From Ricinus communis (Eukaryota; Streptophyta; Magnoliopsida; Malpighiales; Euphorbiaceae): a stretch of 64,000 nt of DNA. The notes under the pieces are model-generated. The model was not told the origin of the DNA, ran no database searches, and worked only from the letters and a program-made list of their open reading frames with translations. How positions within the stretch are numbered: the stretch's first letter is position 1; the number at the start of each line of letters is the position of its first letter. A program made the translations under genes and the position numbers. This document shows, piece after piece, positions 37,459 through 49,859 of this stretch. The stretch lies in assembly GCF_019578655.1 (NCBI RefSeq), contig NC_063262.1:22265582-22329581 (forward strand), in the 5' to 3' direction.

Positions 37459-37467
37459 TATTTATAG
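37459..37467 (-). promoter_or_regulatory. TATA box of EF-hand gene copy 1
   Basis: The minus strand reads CTATAAATA, 108 bases before the ATG. The same motif occurs at the matching place in the paralogue, which supports it. Confidence 0.7.
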
Positions 37468-39580
37468 TTGTAGCTGCTACAGGCATAAACACGTTGAATC
37501 ATTATGCCTTGTGGAAAATGTGTACCCAGGCGTGTACTCAGTTTCCAACGCACAACTTTGCTTTTGGGCGTGTTGTTTCTCTCTTACTACTACCTACCTG
37601 CGAACCCACCAAATATGATCCACTACCCACCACAATAATAAAGTATGACGAAGTTTTCTTTCACATGTCTACTATATAAAGTGATTTTTCCTTTTTACTA
37701 ATAACAATGAATAAAAGAAACTCCAAATTTATAGATATTTCTGCCATTGTTAACCCATTTAGATCCCGACACCTATTTATATTTTTGCATTTCAAGTCAT
37801 TAATTCAGCTAGATTTATATTTTATTACCGTCCCTAAAAAGATTGAAATTTTTTTATCTAGATTTAGTATATACACCACAACTAATAAGAGAGTGACATC
37901 TATGTATGAGTATATTACATTTTAGTATTAGATGATTGACATATACTTTATCATTTAAAACTAACAAATATGTATCAATTATATATCAATTTGGCGTATA
38001 GGTGGGGACAATATACTAAGCTTAGACAAAATTTTTAAAAAAATATCATGTCTTTCGTTACAAACTCTTACACATACTTCTAATATTACTCTATTAGCAA
38101 CGGCACTGTGTGCATTTATATTATACAATTATCTCATAAATAAATTTCAGTTAAAGTAGATATACAAAACATGAATGCGCCTTGAATGAGAAACAATTTT
38201 TAAGCGTTTTCCAAATTAATATTCAAATTTATTTCATAGCTAAAGTAACTGGCTTGAACCAGGGCATAAATGATCGGTCATGATCTAATGGCGAGCATCT
38301 ATATTTAAAGCAATTAAATGGACTTTTAGAGTCAGTGGGTCTAACTTTCAATGGGCTAATGGTGCTTTTCAAATTAAAAAGGAAAAAGTCAAAGACTTCA
38401 ATAAGAGTTAAAAGCAAGCAGTAACGGTATCAACTGCTACTTGCTTTCAAAAACAACAAGACCCACAGAGATGTGAATTCTTCGTCGGGAGACCAATTCT
38501 TTTTCTTTTTTCCTTATGGGACTTACAGTCAAAATCAGGCAAATTTATATTTTTGGTCGAAAGAAAAAAGGAATTAAACTGCTCAATAAGTGTAACTAGC
38601 AAAGAGCATATACCCCCTCAAAACATAATTCTGAAAACAGATATAAAAAAAGTTCTTTACAAAAAGATCCCTTTTCTTTAAAAAAATTACATTTTTTACT
38701 TTAAGAAAAAAATTTATAAAAATATTCTTTTATGGAAAACATAAGTCAAATATCATAAAAAATCAACTAAACATCAATCATATCGAAATTCTTTTTTTCT
38801 TTTAAGAAAAGCACACATCAATTAAAATCAACAAAATCATCCTGTTACAAAAGAATATTAATAAATAAAAGACAAGTATAAACCAATAAATTAAATTAAA
38901 TTTAAACAAATATGCATTAAACAAAAAATAAAAAGTCAATCAAACATTAACAAAATATAACTTTATTCCTCTTACATCAACCAAACGTCAACTAAACGTC
39001 AACAAGAAAACATCCAAAGTAGCTATGCAGTATCTAAATTTTTTCAACTTACTATATTTGATAGGGCTTGATTCTCGAAATAAATAAATAATAATTCAAG
39101 GTAGAATAACTTAGTAATGGAACCATTTTCAATTACATAACTTCTCATATATAATGATTAAACAATAAAAATTTATTAGTATTTTAAGTCTATTAAATCG
39201 AGTGTTATAAAACTCATGCTTGGCTCGTTAAACTCTTCACTTAATTAAAATCAAGTTAATCTTAACTATTTTCTTAAATCATTTCTTACTAGGTTGTAAT
39301 ACTCTGAATTTTTTAGAATATATTTCTTCATTATTATTAATGAGTCTAGAATAGTGTTAATTAGTTTTAATTGTAATTTTTTTATTTTTCTAAAAAAGAA
39401 ATGAAAAAAATGAAAAAAATATTAAAAACTGGATTTATTATAGCATTAATTTCCATTTAGGGACCTAAAACGATTTTTCCATTACGGCAAATTTCCAGGT
39501 ACCTTCCTCTATCTCTCTCTCCCCGCACATATCAGCGTAACATCACCGTTCACCGCCGATCTTGCCACCGCTATTACAGA
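37468..39580. other. EF-hand promoter side and AT-rich intergenic DNA
   Basis: The part to about 38600 recurs at 62351-63470 with indels, so it belongs to the duplicated block. From 38600 to 39500 the sequence is A/T homopolymer-rich without a gene. Confidence 0.5.
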
Positions 39581-39587
39581 AAATATT

Positions 39588-40270
39588 ATATGGACCAGTA
39601 GGATCAATCGCAGCCTTGAGCTTGTCAGTCTCTAGATATGGCCTAAGCTTTTCCAGGTTTTCCCCTGAAACTGTCAAAGCTGAATAAACACCAATGGATT
39701 TGAGGGCGACCAGGTTATGTCGATAATTGGCGCATCATCCTTGGCTACCACAAAGGAATTCTTGGAGTCACCTGAAGATTTAATCATGAATTAAAACAGA
39801 GAGTTTAAGAAAAGAGCAGAAAAAGAAATGCTTAGCAGCATAAAATGAGGAGACATAAAGCAAGAACTGCTGGTTAACGTTTCTCAATATTAACTAGGTG
39901 AAGTAGAATCAGTACGAATTGTATAAACAAAATCATATTTCTCCTCAATATCATTGTATCCCGTATTTGTCAGCTCCCAAACTTTGGAAGAATTCCACCT
40001 TGGGTGTCCTAGTTGTTGCAACAACATATGAAGCTCCATAGAAATGCTTGGCAAGCTGAACAACTAGATTGCCAACACCACCTGCTCCACCAACTACAAA
40101 AATATTTTGCCCCTTCTTAAAATCGGCATTCATAAAACCTTCCTGTGCAGTTTGAACACCTAAAGACAAGCTGGCAGCTTCTTCAAATGAGAGGTTTTTT
40201 TTGGCTTCTCTGCGACCAATCTTTCCTCCGCAACTGTGAACTCTGCCAGTGTCCCAAGCTGTACTTCCAT
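39588..40270 (-). pseudogene. Decayed quinone oxidoreductase / ene-reductase (medium-chain reductase) fragment
   Basis: Minus-strand pieces in order: [20 protein letters not shown] (about 40260-40200); after a frameshift in an A-run, SLGVQTAQEGF and the Rossmann motif VVGGAGGVGNLVVQLAKHFYGA with ATTRTPKVEFFQSLGADK (40169-39950), split here as VVGGAGGVGNLVVQLAK and the rest; a stop; then a last-exon remnant with YSALTVSGENLEKLRPYLET and KLKAAIDPTGPY (about 39700-39590). The glycine-rich GGAGGVG is the NADPH-binding signature. The set matches plant 2-methylene-furan-3-one reductase-like enzymes (zinc-independent MDR family). The frameshift, stop and missing N-terminus show it is dead. Confidence 0.85.
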
Positions 40271-40769
40271 TTGTTCAAATTTTTGTATTAATTTTCTTGA
40301 TTTACCTTCAAGGCTTTATACCTGCACAAATGGTAAACCTATGGAAGATTTATGTCAAGCTTTCCGCCGTTCTTATGGATTCTCATGGACTCATGAAATG
40401 GTCTTTAGCTTTTCTTAATAATTCTACACAAATCATGTTTAAATCCACCAAGGTAGTGCAGGTTCTGCTAGTAATGGTAATGGGTGCTTTTATTCCATGA
40501 ATGAGAAGGAGATACCCAGCTCTTCGGCAAAGATTCTACAATGGCTACAATCTCTTTCGCTGCCGTAAACGAATTTCCAGCACAAAAAGAGACAAAGAAA
40601 AGCCACAAAATTTTGTGATGGTATTGCTAAGGTAGATCTGAAATGAAGGGAAAGAGCAAAAAAATAAAAAAATAAAAAGAGTTTCTCGGTTAGAAAGAAA
40701 GAGAAATAGAGTAAGAAGCAAAGTTATGAATTTTATTCCCTTGTAATTTCGGACTATTTCGGACTATTC

Positions 40770-40800
<31 letters not shown>

Positions 40801-41635
40801 CTGGCAAAATATAACACTATAAAATTAATACCCACAATGTAATTAGATAAAATTAGCAAGCAACAAGCTGATAATAATACAATCTTCATTATTATAGAAT
40901 TACAATAGTAAAATATCTTTCTATAACACAGCTGAACAAAATATAAAATAGTATCTTATAAATGTCAAAGCTGTGAATCAAATTATATAAGTCTTAAATT
41001 GTTATTAGTAAACAATATATATTAAAACATAAAAGAATTCAAAAATTAAGTAAAAAGAATACCTAAGTAAACTATAGTATACAAATAAAATAATAAATAA
41101 AGATAAAAAGATGATTTTACGGGATTTTTGGATTTTTAGTTTTGAGGTTTTGAATTTTAATTCGTTTTATTGATAGAAAAAAAAAAGAATTTTATTGAGT
41201 TAGAATTAATTATTACTGAGCTATTTAACTCATTTCAATGATAAAATAATATATTTTTTATAAAACTATCTCATATTGATCTATCTCGTTAATCTCGGAC
41301 GGAATGACCATTTCAGTCTAATTTTATTTTTTTTCAGTTCAAGATGGCTGAGATTTTGACTGATATAAAACAAAAAGTATTTCGTTCTGTTTATCTTAAT
41401 AAAATAAGATATTTCGATCATTCCGAGCAGAACAAAATGCAATCAATAATCTTGCTAAGAAATTTCTCTATAAAAAAATAGGAAAAAAAATATAAAAAAG
41501 AAAAAAAAATTGGTAAAAAAGTAAGCATATAAAAACTGATATATTTTTATAATTACTTCTAAAAAAAGTGTATAAGATGTAACTTTTTCTATAAAAAATT
41601 ACCCTTTGTACAAACAGGCTTAAAGTCCCGAAGAA
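40271..41635. other. Intergenic AT-rich DNA with a TA microsatellite
   Basis: No gene supported. A (TA)n run lies at about 40773-40801. The 83-codon ORF at 40249-40500 is an unsupported frame beside the pseudogene. Confidence 0.5.
40773..40801. repeat. TA dinucleotide repeat
   Basis: About 14 consecutive TA units. Confidence 0.95.
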
Positions 41636-44600
41636 ACATGGTCCAATGGCCTACAAATCTAATTACTAAAAAGCCCCTGAAGTAAGCAAATTTAGCAATA
41701 GAGCCCTCTTCTAAATCTCAACTCATTACCAGTTTTCCAACAGCATAACTAGGAGTGAGCAAAACTGAACCGAAATTAAAAAATCAAATCAAACCAACTA
41801 GTTTACTTCGGTATGGTTATTTTCAAAATTTAATTCGGTTCGAATTAATAACAGATAAATCAAATAATATTTAGTTTGGTTTAATTTTTACTTAAAAAAT
41901 TTAATTATAACCAAATCGACTAAAATTTCTAATATATTATTTATTTTAAATATTTCTTAATCATTATTGAGGTTCAACAAATATCATATATATTAATAGT
42001 TTAAATTACAAAAAGAACAAAGAAATTTTAAAAAACTCAAACCGATCAATTGAATTGAATCAAATTTTTGTGATTCGCTTCGGTTGAATTATATTTAATA
42101 TTTCAATTAATTTGATTAATAAAATCAGAAAATTTCGTTTTTTTTTTTGGTCAAAATCAAACCTGAACGATCGTTGGTCACCTCTAAGCCTAGCTACTTT
42201 AATTTGGAGCAAAATAACTAGACCAGTCTAGAAACCCTAGAACAATGATGTCATCCTCTTTCACCTGAACTCAAGGTATACCAAATTGAAGATCGATTAA
42301 GAAGAGGTATTTGCATATTTGCCGTAACGAGTACATTGCTTTCACTAGCTGAATAAATCCCAATCCCCATAAGTGAAGAAAACCCAGGTGATGAAGCAAA
42401 ATAAGCATCGACTCTAATAAAAAACCCAGTTGTCTCTGCTCATCCCTTCCTACCGCTATCCAAGAACAGCCTTCTACATGAGAAACGCAGAGAGGTCCTA
42501 TGGAGAAAACCAGCACAGACGAAGACCAACCACTAGTAGTCATCGAACCAACCTGCAAAGGCACATAAAAAACCAGCAAAGCAAGATCTAAAAGAACGCA
42601 ACTAAGATTTAGAAAATCCTATAAACTAGCAAAAAACACAAGAATGGCAAGTTTCCGGTGTCAAAAGCCACCAAAAACTGCCTCTGACGGAAATTCCCCA
42701 CTGTGTACTAACTAGTGAGAGAGAGAGATTTTTATTTTTATAAATCAGGGGAATTTAAGGTCACCATTTTCTTCTTGCACTTCATTCAGCAAGGCAGGAA
42801 TCGTACAAAATTGTTTATCGTAATATTTGTTTTTACGTAATTAAATTTGTATAAAATTAATTATAACTAAATTAAATTTTAACAAAATAGATAGAATTTT
42901 TAAATAAATTTGAATAAGTAAATACATTCTATAACACTAAAATATATTTTTCAGTTTTATTATTTTTATTTTATTTTTTTATATTTTTTTTAAAATAAAA
43001 TAAATTTTTTTATAGGTTTCAAGCAAACAAAGCATTAGAGTTTTTTTCCTTTTCCAAAGTGGGTCCTGTTATTCACCTCATTTGGAACAATTGATGCTAA
43101 ATCGATAGCCAAATAAGTCATAAGAGTTGAGAAGGATGAAACTTATAATGAACAAAATATAGCCCTAAATATAGTCAAAATTATCACGATTATTATTAAG
43201 ATGGATGAAAAAATCATATAATTATTCTAAAATAATTAAAAAGTTTATCAATTCATAAAAATATAAAAAAAAATAAAATAACTAATAGAATCAAATTGCT
43301 ATAAGTTTCTTTATTCATTAAAATGCTAACAAACCATGAATTACACAACAAGGGGTAATAATCTCTTTTAACTCACCATAAAAGTGAAAATTCATTTAGT
43401 GTAAAGGAGAGAATTCGAACTCGAAACTTCTCACTTCCAAGAGCAAACGTTCATGTCATTTTAATTAGATTTTAAGTATAAATTAAGTATAATATAGCTC
43501 TTTAAATTCATCTAAAATAATAGATTAACTGAAACACATAAAAAAAATTTTCTTTAAATAAAAAAACACACGGATACATTGAGCAAAACCAAATCCAGTA
43601 TGAGGAATGTGAGGAATGATATGTCTTATTCATATCCAATTTAAAAACCAAATTTTCTCTTCAATCCTTATTCTTATTCTTTTTCTTTATGTGATGAAAC
43701 ACTCATAGGCCACTAGAATATAATTAGAAATTAATCTTTTATGAATAAAAGCACTTTGGTTTTGTGAGTCAACAATTTCGATACAATCTCGTAAAGCACA
43801 TTATACAAACTAATCGGTCTAAAGTCTTTCATGAAATTCGGTTGATTACTTTTGGCATGAAGACAATGTGTGTGATTTAGAAAACTAGGAAAAGGGGCCC
43901 TTTTAAGATATTAAGTACAGCATTAGATACATTAGAATTAACAATATGGTAAAACTTTTGATAAAACAAAAGGGACATACCATCAGAATCATCAACTTTA
44001 TTTGGATAAGGGCTTTATGAACTTCCTCCATAGTGTAAGGTCTCTATAAATTTCATCATTGATCTTGAGACAAAAATGTTCCAACACCCTCTAAAACTTT
44101 AAAAATTTAATATGAATTCGACCAAATAAAACAATATTTTAAAATAATCTATTGCAATACCTCACGCTCCGCCTCTAAACACCGTTCTCACCACAAATAC
44201 CGTTAACAATAAATAATGATTATAATTAATATACAAATTTTATGAAAATTCAAAAATATGTGTAGTATTTAAGCAAATATATAAAAGAAGGAAAAAGAAC
44301 TTTTTACATTGAATAGATTTTTTTCTTAAAGATGTTTAATAATCAATTTATGTGCCATTACCATATATTACGTAGTTTATCATATTTATTTATGGTTATT
44401 GTAGAGAAAAATATTTCTTTTATCAATATTATTTTAAAATACTTCGTTAAGAATTTAAAAGACTGTTGCAATGACAAAACATTAAAATAATCAATGAATT
44501 TATAGTCTTTTTAGTAAATAAAATACATTATTTTTTATAAAAGTATATAGTGAATAATAGAAATTTATTTTGAATTCCCTTTTACTCAACAAGGATCTAA

Positions 44601-45929
44601 GTTCATAGCCATTAGTGGAAAAAAAGTATAATTTCATATTTTATTTTACTATTATTGGATAAGAATTTCATGTTTATTAAATTAATAAATAATAAGTGGT
44701 GTTCATAAATATTTAAAATAATGATAATAAATATTTTTATTTAATCATTTCTTATATCTTACTATATTTAAAAAATTACTAGATTTCAAAGCAAAATAAA
44801 ATTTTAAACACTTAATTTGTATGTAGCAGTTGCAAAAGCGTATCAAATTAAAAAAATTAGTCGTGCACTCATACATTACGCGATTATTATTATTATTTCG
44901 ATTATAAAATTAAGTTAATAGATACAATTTAATAATTTTTAATATTTAATATTAATCTATAATATCTTAAAAAGATAATAGCAAACTAACTATATTTAAA
45001 TATCTCCTTTTAAAAGAAAAATTATTAGTAAAATAATATAAAAATTATGTTAAAATATCTATTAATTAATTTTAATATTATATAAATTAATATTATCAAT
45101 ATAATTGATATTATTATTTTTTAAAAATAAAAATTTATTATAAAATTAAAAAATTAATTTATTATTAATATAATACTAAGGATATTCTTTTATAGAATTA
45201 AAATTATTATTTAATTAGAAAACTAATGTATTAATTAATATAATATTAAAATATAATTAATATATTATTTTTTAGAATAGAATTAGTATCATTATCTTAT
45301 TAGTAAATAATTTATTAATTAATATAATATTAAAATATAATTAATATTTTATTTCTTAGAATTAGAATTAGTGTTTAATTAGGAATGTAACTTATTAATA
45401 ATAAATTAATAGAAACAATTATAAGATTATACATAAGTTTGAATTCCATTTGTCAAAATAGTATACATGCCAAAACAAAAGTCATATGTATCAAAAATTA
45501 AGCACACGTGTCAAAAAAATTTATAATTATATAGATTATATATAGAATAAAAAGTTATAATTAAATTATAAGAATCGCTAAAATTTGTACTTTTTTTATA
45601 ATTTAGCAAATGGGTGGCATCTATATGGATTAGCTTTGCCGATATTTCTCACATCAATAAAAGTATACTTACTTTTTAGTGTATAATTATAAAAAAAGTT
45701 CAGTGTATTAAATTATAAAAATAAAAAAATTCACGCCTGATATTACTAAAATTAAAAAGTCTTGATTAAATAATGAAAAGTAATAAATTTTATAATTTCT
45801 TTTCAATCTAGCAAAATTACTATAAAAAAGACGGTATTGTGTCATTGCTAAGTTAAGGACTACATAGATAAAACTATCTACTAATGGACTAGCCACAAAC
45901 AATCGTCGTCGTTAACCTGCTTGTTGTAA
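41636..45929. other. Long AT-rich gene-free stretch
   Basis: The part 41636-42690 belongs to the duplicated block; its one 102-codon minus ORF (42271-42579) shows no family features. From 42700 to 45930 the sequence is very AT-rich, with no supported gene. Confidence 0.5.
45030..45420. repeat. Degenerate AT-rich tandem repeat, period about 84 bp
   Basis: The block TTAATTAATATAATATTAAA followed by a TTAATAT-TATTTNTTAGAAT segment occurs at 45231 and again at 45315, with decayed copies before it. The sequence is almost entirely A and T. Confidence 0.6.
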
Positions 45930-46170
45930 TAGTTCTAACAATTAGTATAGTATTAAATGTATTTCATTTCAAATTCTTGTTTGTTCCTCTCACTGACTTT
46001 TACTCACCCCTATTTTTTTCTAGTGGTGTTATGCATAATGTTTAAGAGTCGGTTCAAGATTGAAGCAATAGCAGTTAGAGCTTCGAGTTGCTAGAGTCCA
46101 TAGTCCGTAAAAATGAAAAATACAAAACTGGATTTTTAGGCCCAGTTCCAGCTAAGGCGTTACATAAACA
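45930..46170. mobile_element. LTR fragment of a Ty3/gypsy (Tekay-like) element
   Basis: CTCACTGACTTTTACTCACC, the block GTTAGAGCTTCGAGTTGCTAG and the end GGCCCAGTTCCAGC... GCGTTACA resemble the LTR fragment at about 55540-55720. The right edge read on the complement, TGTAACGCCTTAGC, looks like an LTR terminus. No coding domains. Confidence 0.5.
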
Positions 46171-46900
46171 ATCTGTCGAAAACCAATAGAGATGAGACTT
46201 TTACTTCATATCAAACTTGAACATCATAGCCCGCTTTTTTCTGCACCTGGCAACCATCAATTACCAGCTTGGAATGCTCATGAAGAAAAAATAGAATAGT
46301 GACATTCAAAGAACAATAACCTAAAAAAAAAAAAAAGAAGAAAAGAATATAAAGAAATGATTTACCTTTTCAAGTAGCTCTCTTCTTTAGTCATTTCCTA
46401 ACCTTTTGTCATATTAGCGTAAGTGATACTGAGTATGAATATTCTACAAAGAATATGCTTTCTGAACCTAAGGCTGGTCGAGAAATAAAAAGGGGAGGTT
46501 GGGATCCATTTGTGTTGATTAGGATTAGGCAATGATCCGAGTATACCCTCTGTAGGTGTCTCACATATGCTTTTATTTACAAGTGATGCTATTAAGCATT
46601 AACGAAGGCTCTATCTAATCGCACTTTCATATATGGCTTTCCACCAACTTCCTTCCACCTTGTGGATTTTGGGCCTATTAATCCATATCCAAGCAGAATT
46701 CTTCATCAAATCAGACTTCTAAATCATATCAAACCTAAACATCACAATACTTGTGGAACAGGTCAGACTTGCACGCTAGATCAAACTTGAACTTCAGATA
46801 TAACCTATACATTAGAGATCATACTTCAAACAAAATCATACCTTTACATTTGGATCAGACTCTATTAAGACTCTAGCATAATCGGACTATACTTTGTCAC
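46171..46900. other. Gene-free spacer with dispersed repeat sequence
   Basis: Several short near-repeats of 'ATCAGACTT...ACATCA'-type text occur (46690-46870). No coding signal was found. Confidence 0.35.
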
Positions 46901-48090
46901 TATGTTATGTTTCAAAATCCGCAAGCGCACAGATCGTAAATGTAGTATAAAGAGTTATTCTTCCCTTAAGAATTGTATATTGAGTACTAATATTTCTACT
47001 TATAATCTTAGCTAGCAAATCAAATAAAGGCAATTAAGCAAATAAAATCTAAATCTAAATAATTAAACCTATAAGAAAATTAAATAATTAAAGTTTAGAG
47101 CTTAGGGTCAGTTTTACTATTCGAATATATTCATGAACACCTAGATTATTAAACACTATGATTTCAATTAAGGGTAATTGTTTTAAAATACCTAAAGACT
47201 CTCTCGAGCTTAATTAAGCATGTTAAGATTAAAGTTTAATATACTCTCGTGATTAAAAATTTAATCAAAACTCATTAAGCTCTTTAACAATTATTTTCTC
47301 GCGAAGAGCTAATCTTAGTCCTATGAATCTTAAGCTAGTAAGTTTCCTTAACTTTCGTTGGTTAATTTATCCGTAAACATGCAGTCAAGCTGGCCAAGTA
47401 TAAAATCATAAATTAAGCACGACTCATAGAATTAACTGAATATCAAATTAATAAAAGAAACATGTTTAATCACATCATGGAATAACTACTCCTATCATAA
47501 ACTCTAAAAGAAATTTAGCCACTTCTAATTGTGGTAATATAAACAAATATAATTAAATAATTAAATATGAAAAAAATAAAACTCTTGGATCTTGTGCGGT
47601 CTCTCCTTCAATCTCAGTTTAATACTTATTTTCTCATCAAGCTCGCATCCTTAGAATGATTATTTAAATCCCCTTATACACGAAAGATTTGAATAAACCT
47701 ATTTCTTTTTGAATTCCAAAATCTATTTTGAATAGAAAATCTTTTATTGTTCCAAACGGCTATGTCATGCCTGTGTCGTTAACTTCTTTTCCAGTATGGC
47801 TTTAGCATGGCCATGTTTCTGAAATCTCTTCTTCCAACGGATGGCACGGGCACCGGCATGCCCATGTCACGGCCATGTCACTCTAATCCATTAAACAAAA
47901 ATAACTACAATAAGGAAAACACTAATTAGCACTTGAATAGAACTCCTAGTTAAACTAAAATTGAACTAGAAACAATAAAATCCTAATTAAAACTCTAAAC
48001 TAAAACATTCTTAATTAAACTAAAATTCTACACAACTAATAATAAAAGTCAACTCAAATATATGTAATAATTAGATACATCACACTATCA
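46900..48090. mobile_element. LTR-like repeat with a CCGCAAGCGCACAGATCG start block
   Basis: The block ATCCGCAAGCGCACAGATCG near 46916, with long non-coding AT-rich sequence and a GC-richer GGCATGCCCATGTCACGG part (about 47760-47880), is of the kind seen in long plant Ty3/gypsy LTRs (Athila or related). No partner LTR or pol is in the window. Tentative. Confidence 0.35.
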
Positions 48091-49409
48091 TTAAATAGAT
48101 TTCACGTAAACATATTTGATGCTGGGGCATCTGTGGATACCTGAATTTCACGTCCCTAAAAATCACTTTGAAAGATGAATAGTTTTTGAAGATACAATAA
48201 TCTCAAATGGACTCAAGTATAGTGATATTGGAAGAGCTCTTAGAAATGTACTTATAGGCTCCATAATTCCTCTAGGATCAAAAATTATGGTCGAAAGAAG
48301 TTGAGTAGGTGGACTCACAATGCTAAACGGCAAAAATGGTTTGGGGTGCTACAAGCTGATTAGCGGCAGCCTCATGGTGCCACAAGCACTTTTCAGCAAC
48401 CCTACAACAGTCGTGCAACAGGACTGTGGCAAGCGTGCAACAGACATGGCAAGGTCGCAGCATGCTTCAATCTTTGCACTTTTTTCAATATTGCTTTGTT
48501 GTGAAGAGTTGCACACTTCTCTAAGGTATAAAAGGTAATGCTTGGGAGGTACCAAAACTAAAGAAAGTCCACCAAAGTAGGCAACTAGACGATTTTTAAC
48601 AACAAATTTATCAATATTTTTAATATAAATTTTTTTTCTTATGCAAGTCTAAGAGGCTTATATTCTAAAAATTTTAAAAGATAATGTCCTGCACTTGCCA
48701 ATAATTTTGGATATTGTGCATCAGAAAATCTAATTTCTCCAAGTATAACTTTAAAAGACTATCTCATTTTCTTTCTTTCTTATAGAATTAGCAATAATGG
48801 AAACTAGGTCGGGCGAGTTTTTCACTTTGTTTTGCAAAAAGGTATCCATTGACGTAAATCATTTCTTTAATTTTTATAATCTTTTTCTTTAAATAAATAA
48901 AGTATGACACTCATATTTTCTTTAAGTTTGTTATTTAGTTTACGTAATTTTTCTTTTAATTTCATGTTATTTTTTTTCTTAATTTCATATTTATTTTGAA
49001 ATTCTTTAATTTTTATGTTTATATTGAATTATTTTTATCTCTTTTATAATTTCATATCATGTCAATTTTGTTAATCTAATATGCAACTCAATATAATTTA
49101 GTTAGTTTATTTAATTTTATGCTATGTTTGTTATTATCAAAATATTTCTATATGATAAATTTATTTCATTTCTTTTTTAAATTATTTTCGTGTCACGTTA
49201 ATTAGACTAAATATACAGTTTCCATGTTTATGTCGTTTTTATTTAGATATTTTGTACATTAATCCTGTCAATTTTAAATATGTGAGTTAATAGTTTTTTG
49301 TTGAATTGAATTATGCTTTTTTATTCTATTTTAGACATTTTTCTTTTTTTGAAATATGTGTTAAATTATTATAGATTTCATTTAATTTAGAAAATACAAT
49401 TTTACTATT
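48091..49409. other. Gene-free repeat-derived sequence
   Basis: A 72-codon ORF at 48320-48538 has a mirror ORF on the other strand and no family features. It sits in text rich in GTGCAACAG/GGCAAG repeats (48370-48470). The rest is T-rich, with no gene. Confidence 0.4.
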
Positions 49410-49745
49410 TACGGGGCAAGTACCACAGTAGAACCTTTCGTCTCTCTTATTCCAATAAGATTGGCGCCCAAAGAGCAAAACTCGACTAAGGTCATTAAAT
49501 CAAATCTGGTCACTTAATTACCAATACAGCCTTCATCTAGAGAGCAATGCTCGACCAGGGACCTTTAATTCGATAATTCAAAATTTTCATAAACCCAGAG
49601 AGCTATGCTCGACCAGGGCACACCACATAAATATTTTTCTATTATCTGTCTTTGATTCATACCGGTGTACATGCGGTCCTGATGCAACTTGTCAGGGGGC
49701 GTGTTCTACAGCTGCCTCATATCGAAGTTACAACCATAACATCAA
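49410..49745 (-). mobile_element. Tekay-like LTR fragment, copy 1 of the GCTCGACCAGGG repeat block
   Basis: This aligns in the same orientation with 52510-52995, including the tail ACCGGT, TGATGCAAC and GTGTTCTAC. It contains three imperfect units with an AGAGAGCAATGCTCGACCAG core. Minus orientation is inferred from the larger copy at 52100-54975. Confidence 0.6.
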
Positions 49746-49859
49746 TAATATTTAAAAATGGCATAAATCACAAGCAAACATAATATATTCAATAACATAT
49801 TAAGCATTAAAATTAAATAGCCACGAGTATAGCAGATATGAAACTATATTAATAATAAC

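Larger units (their letters stand above)
33850..42690. repeat. Segmental duplication, copy A
   Basis: Blocks in this interval recur in the same order and orientation at 55705-64000. Matched blocks (A to B): 33850-33960 to 55705-55825; 34438-34490 to 55825-55865; 34500-34655 to 60935-61085; about 35320-35345 to about 61120-61145; 36545-38600 to 61465-63470; 41636-41860 to 63718-63940; and the piece near 42655 to about 63970. Copy A carries TAF6 exons 9-11, EF-hand copy 1 and the reductase pseudogene. Confidence 0.85.

Noticed and set aside
42271..42579. Minus-strand ORF of 102 codons
   Set aside because: Hydrophobic, with no recognisable motif, no upstream promoter signal and no counterpart in duplication copy B. 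Too little to call a gene.
48320..48555. Overlapping ORFs on both strands (72 and 68 codons)
   Set aside because: Open on both strands through a GTGCAACAG-type repetitive stretch; no family resemblance.
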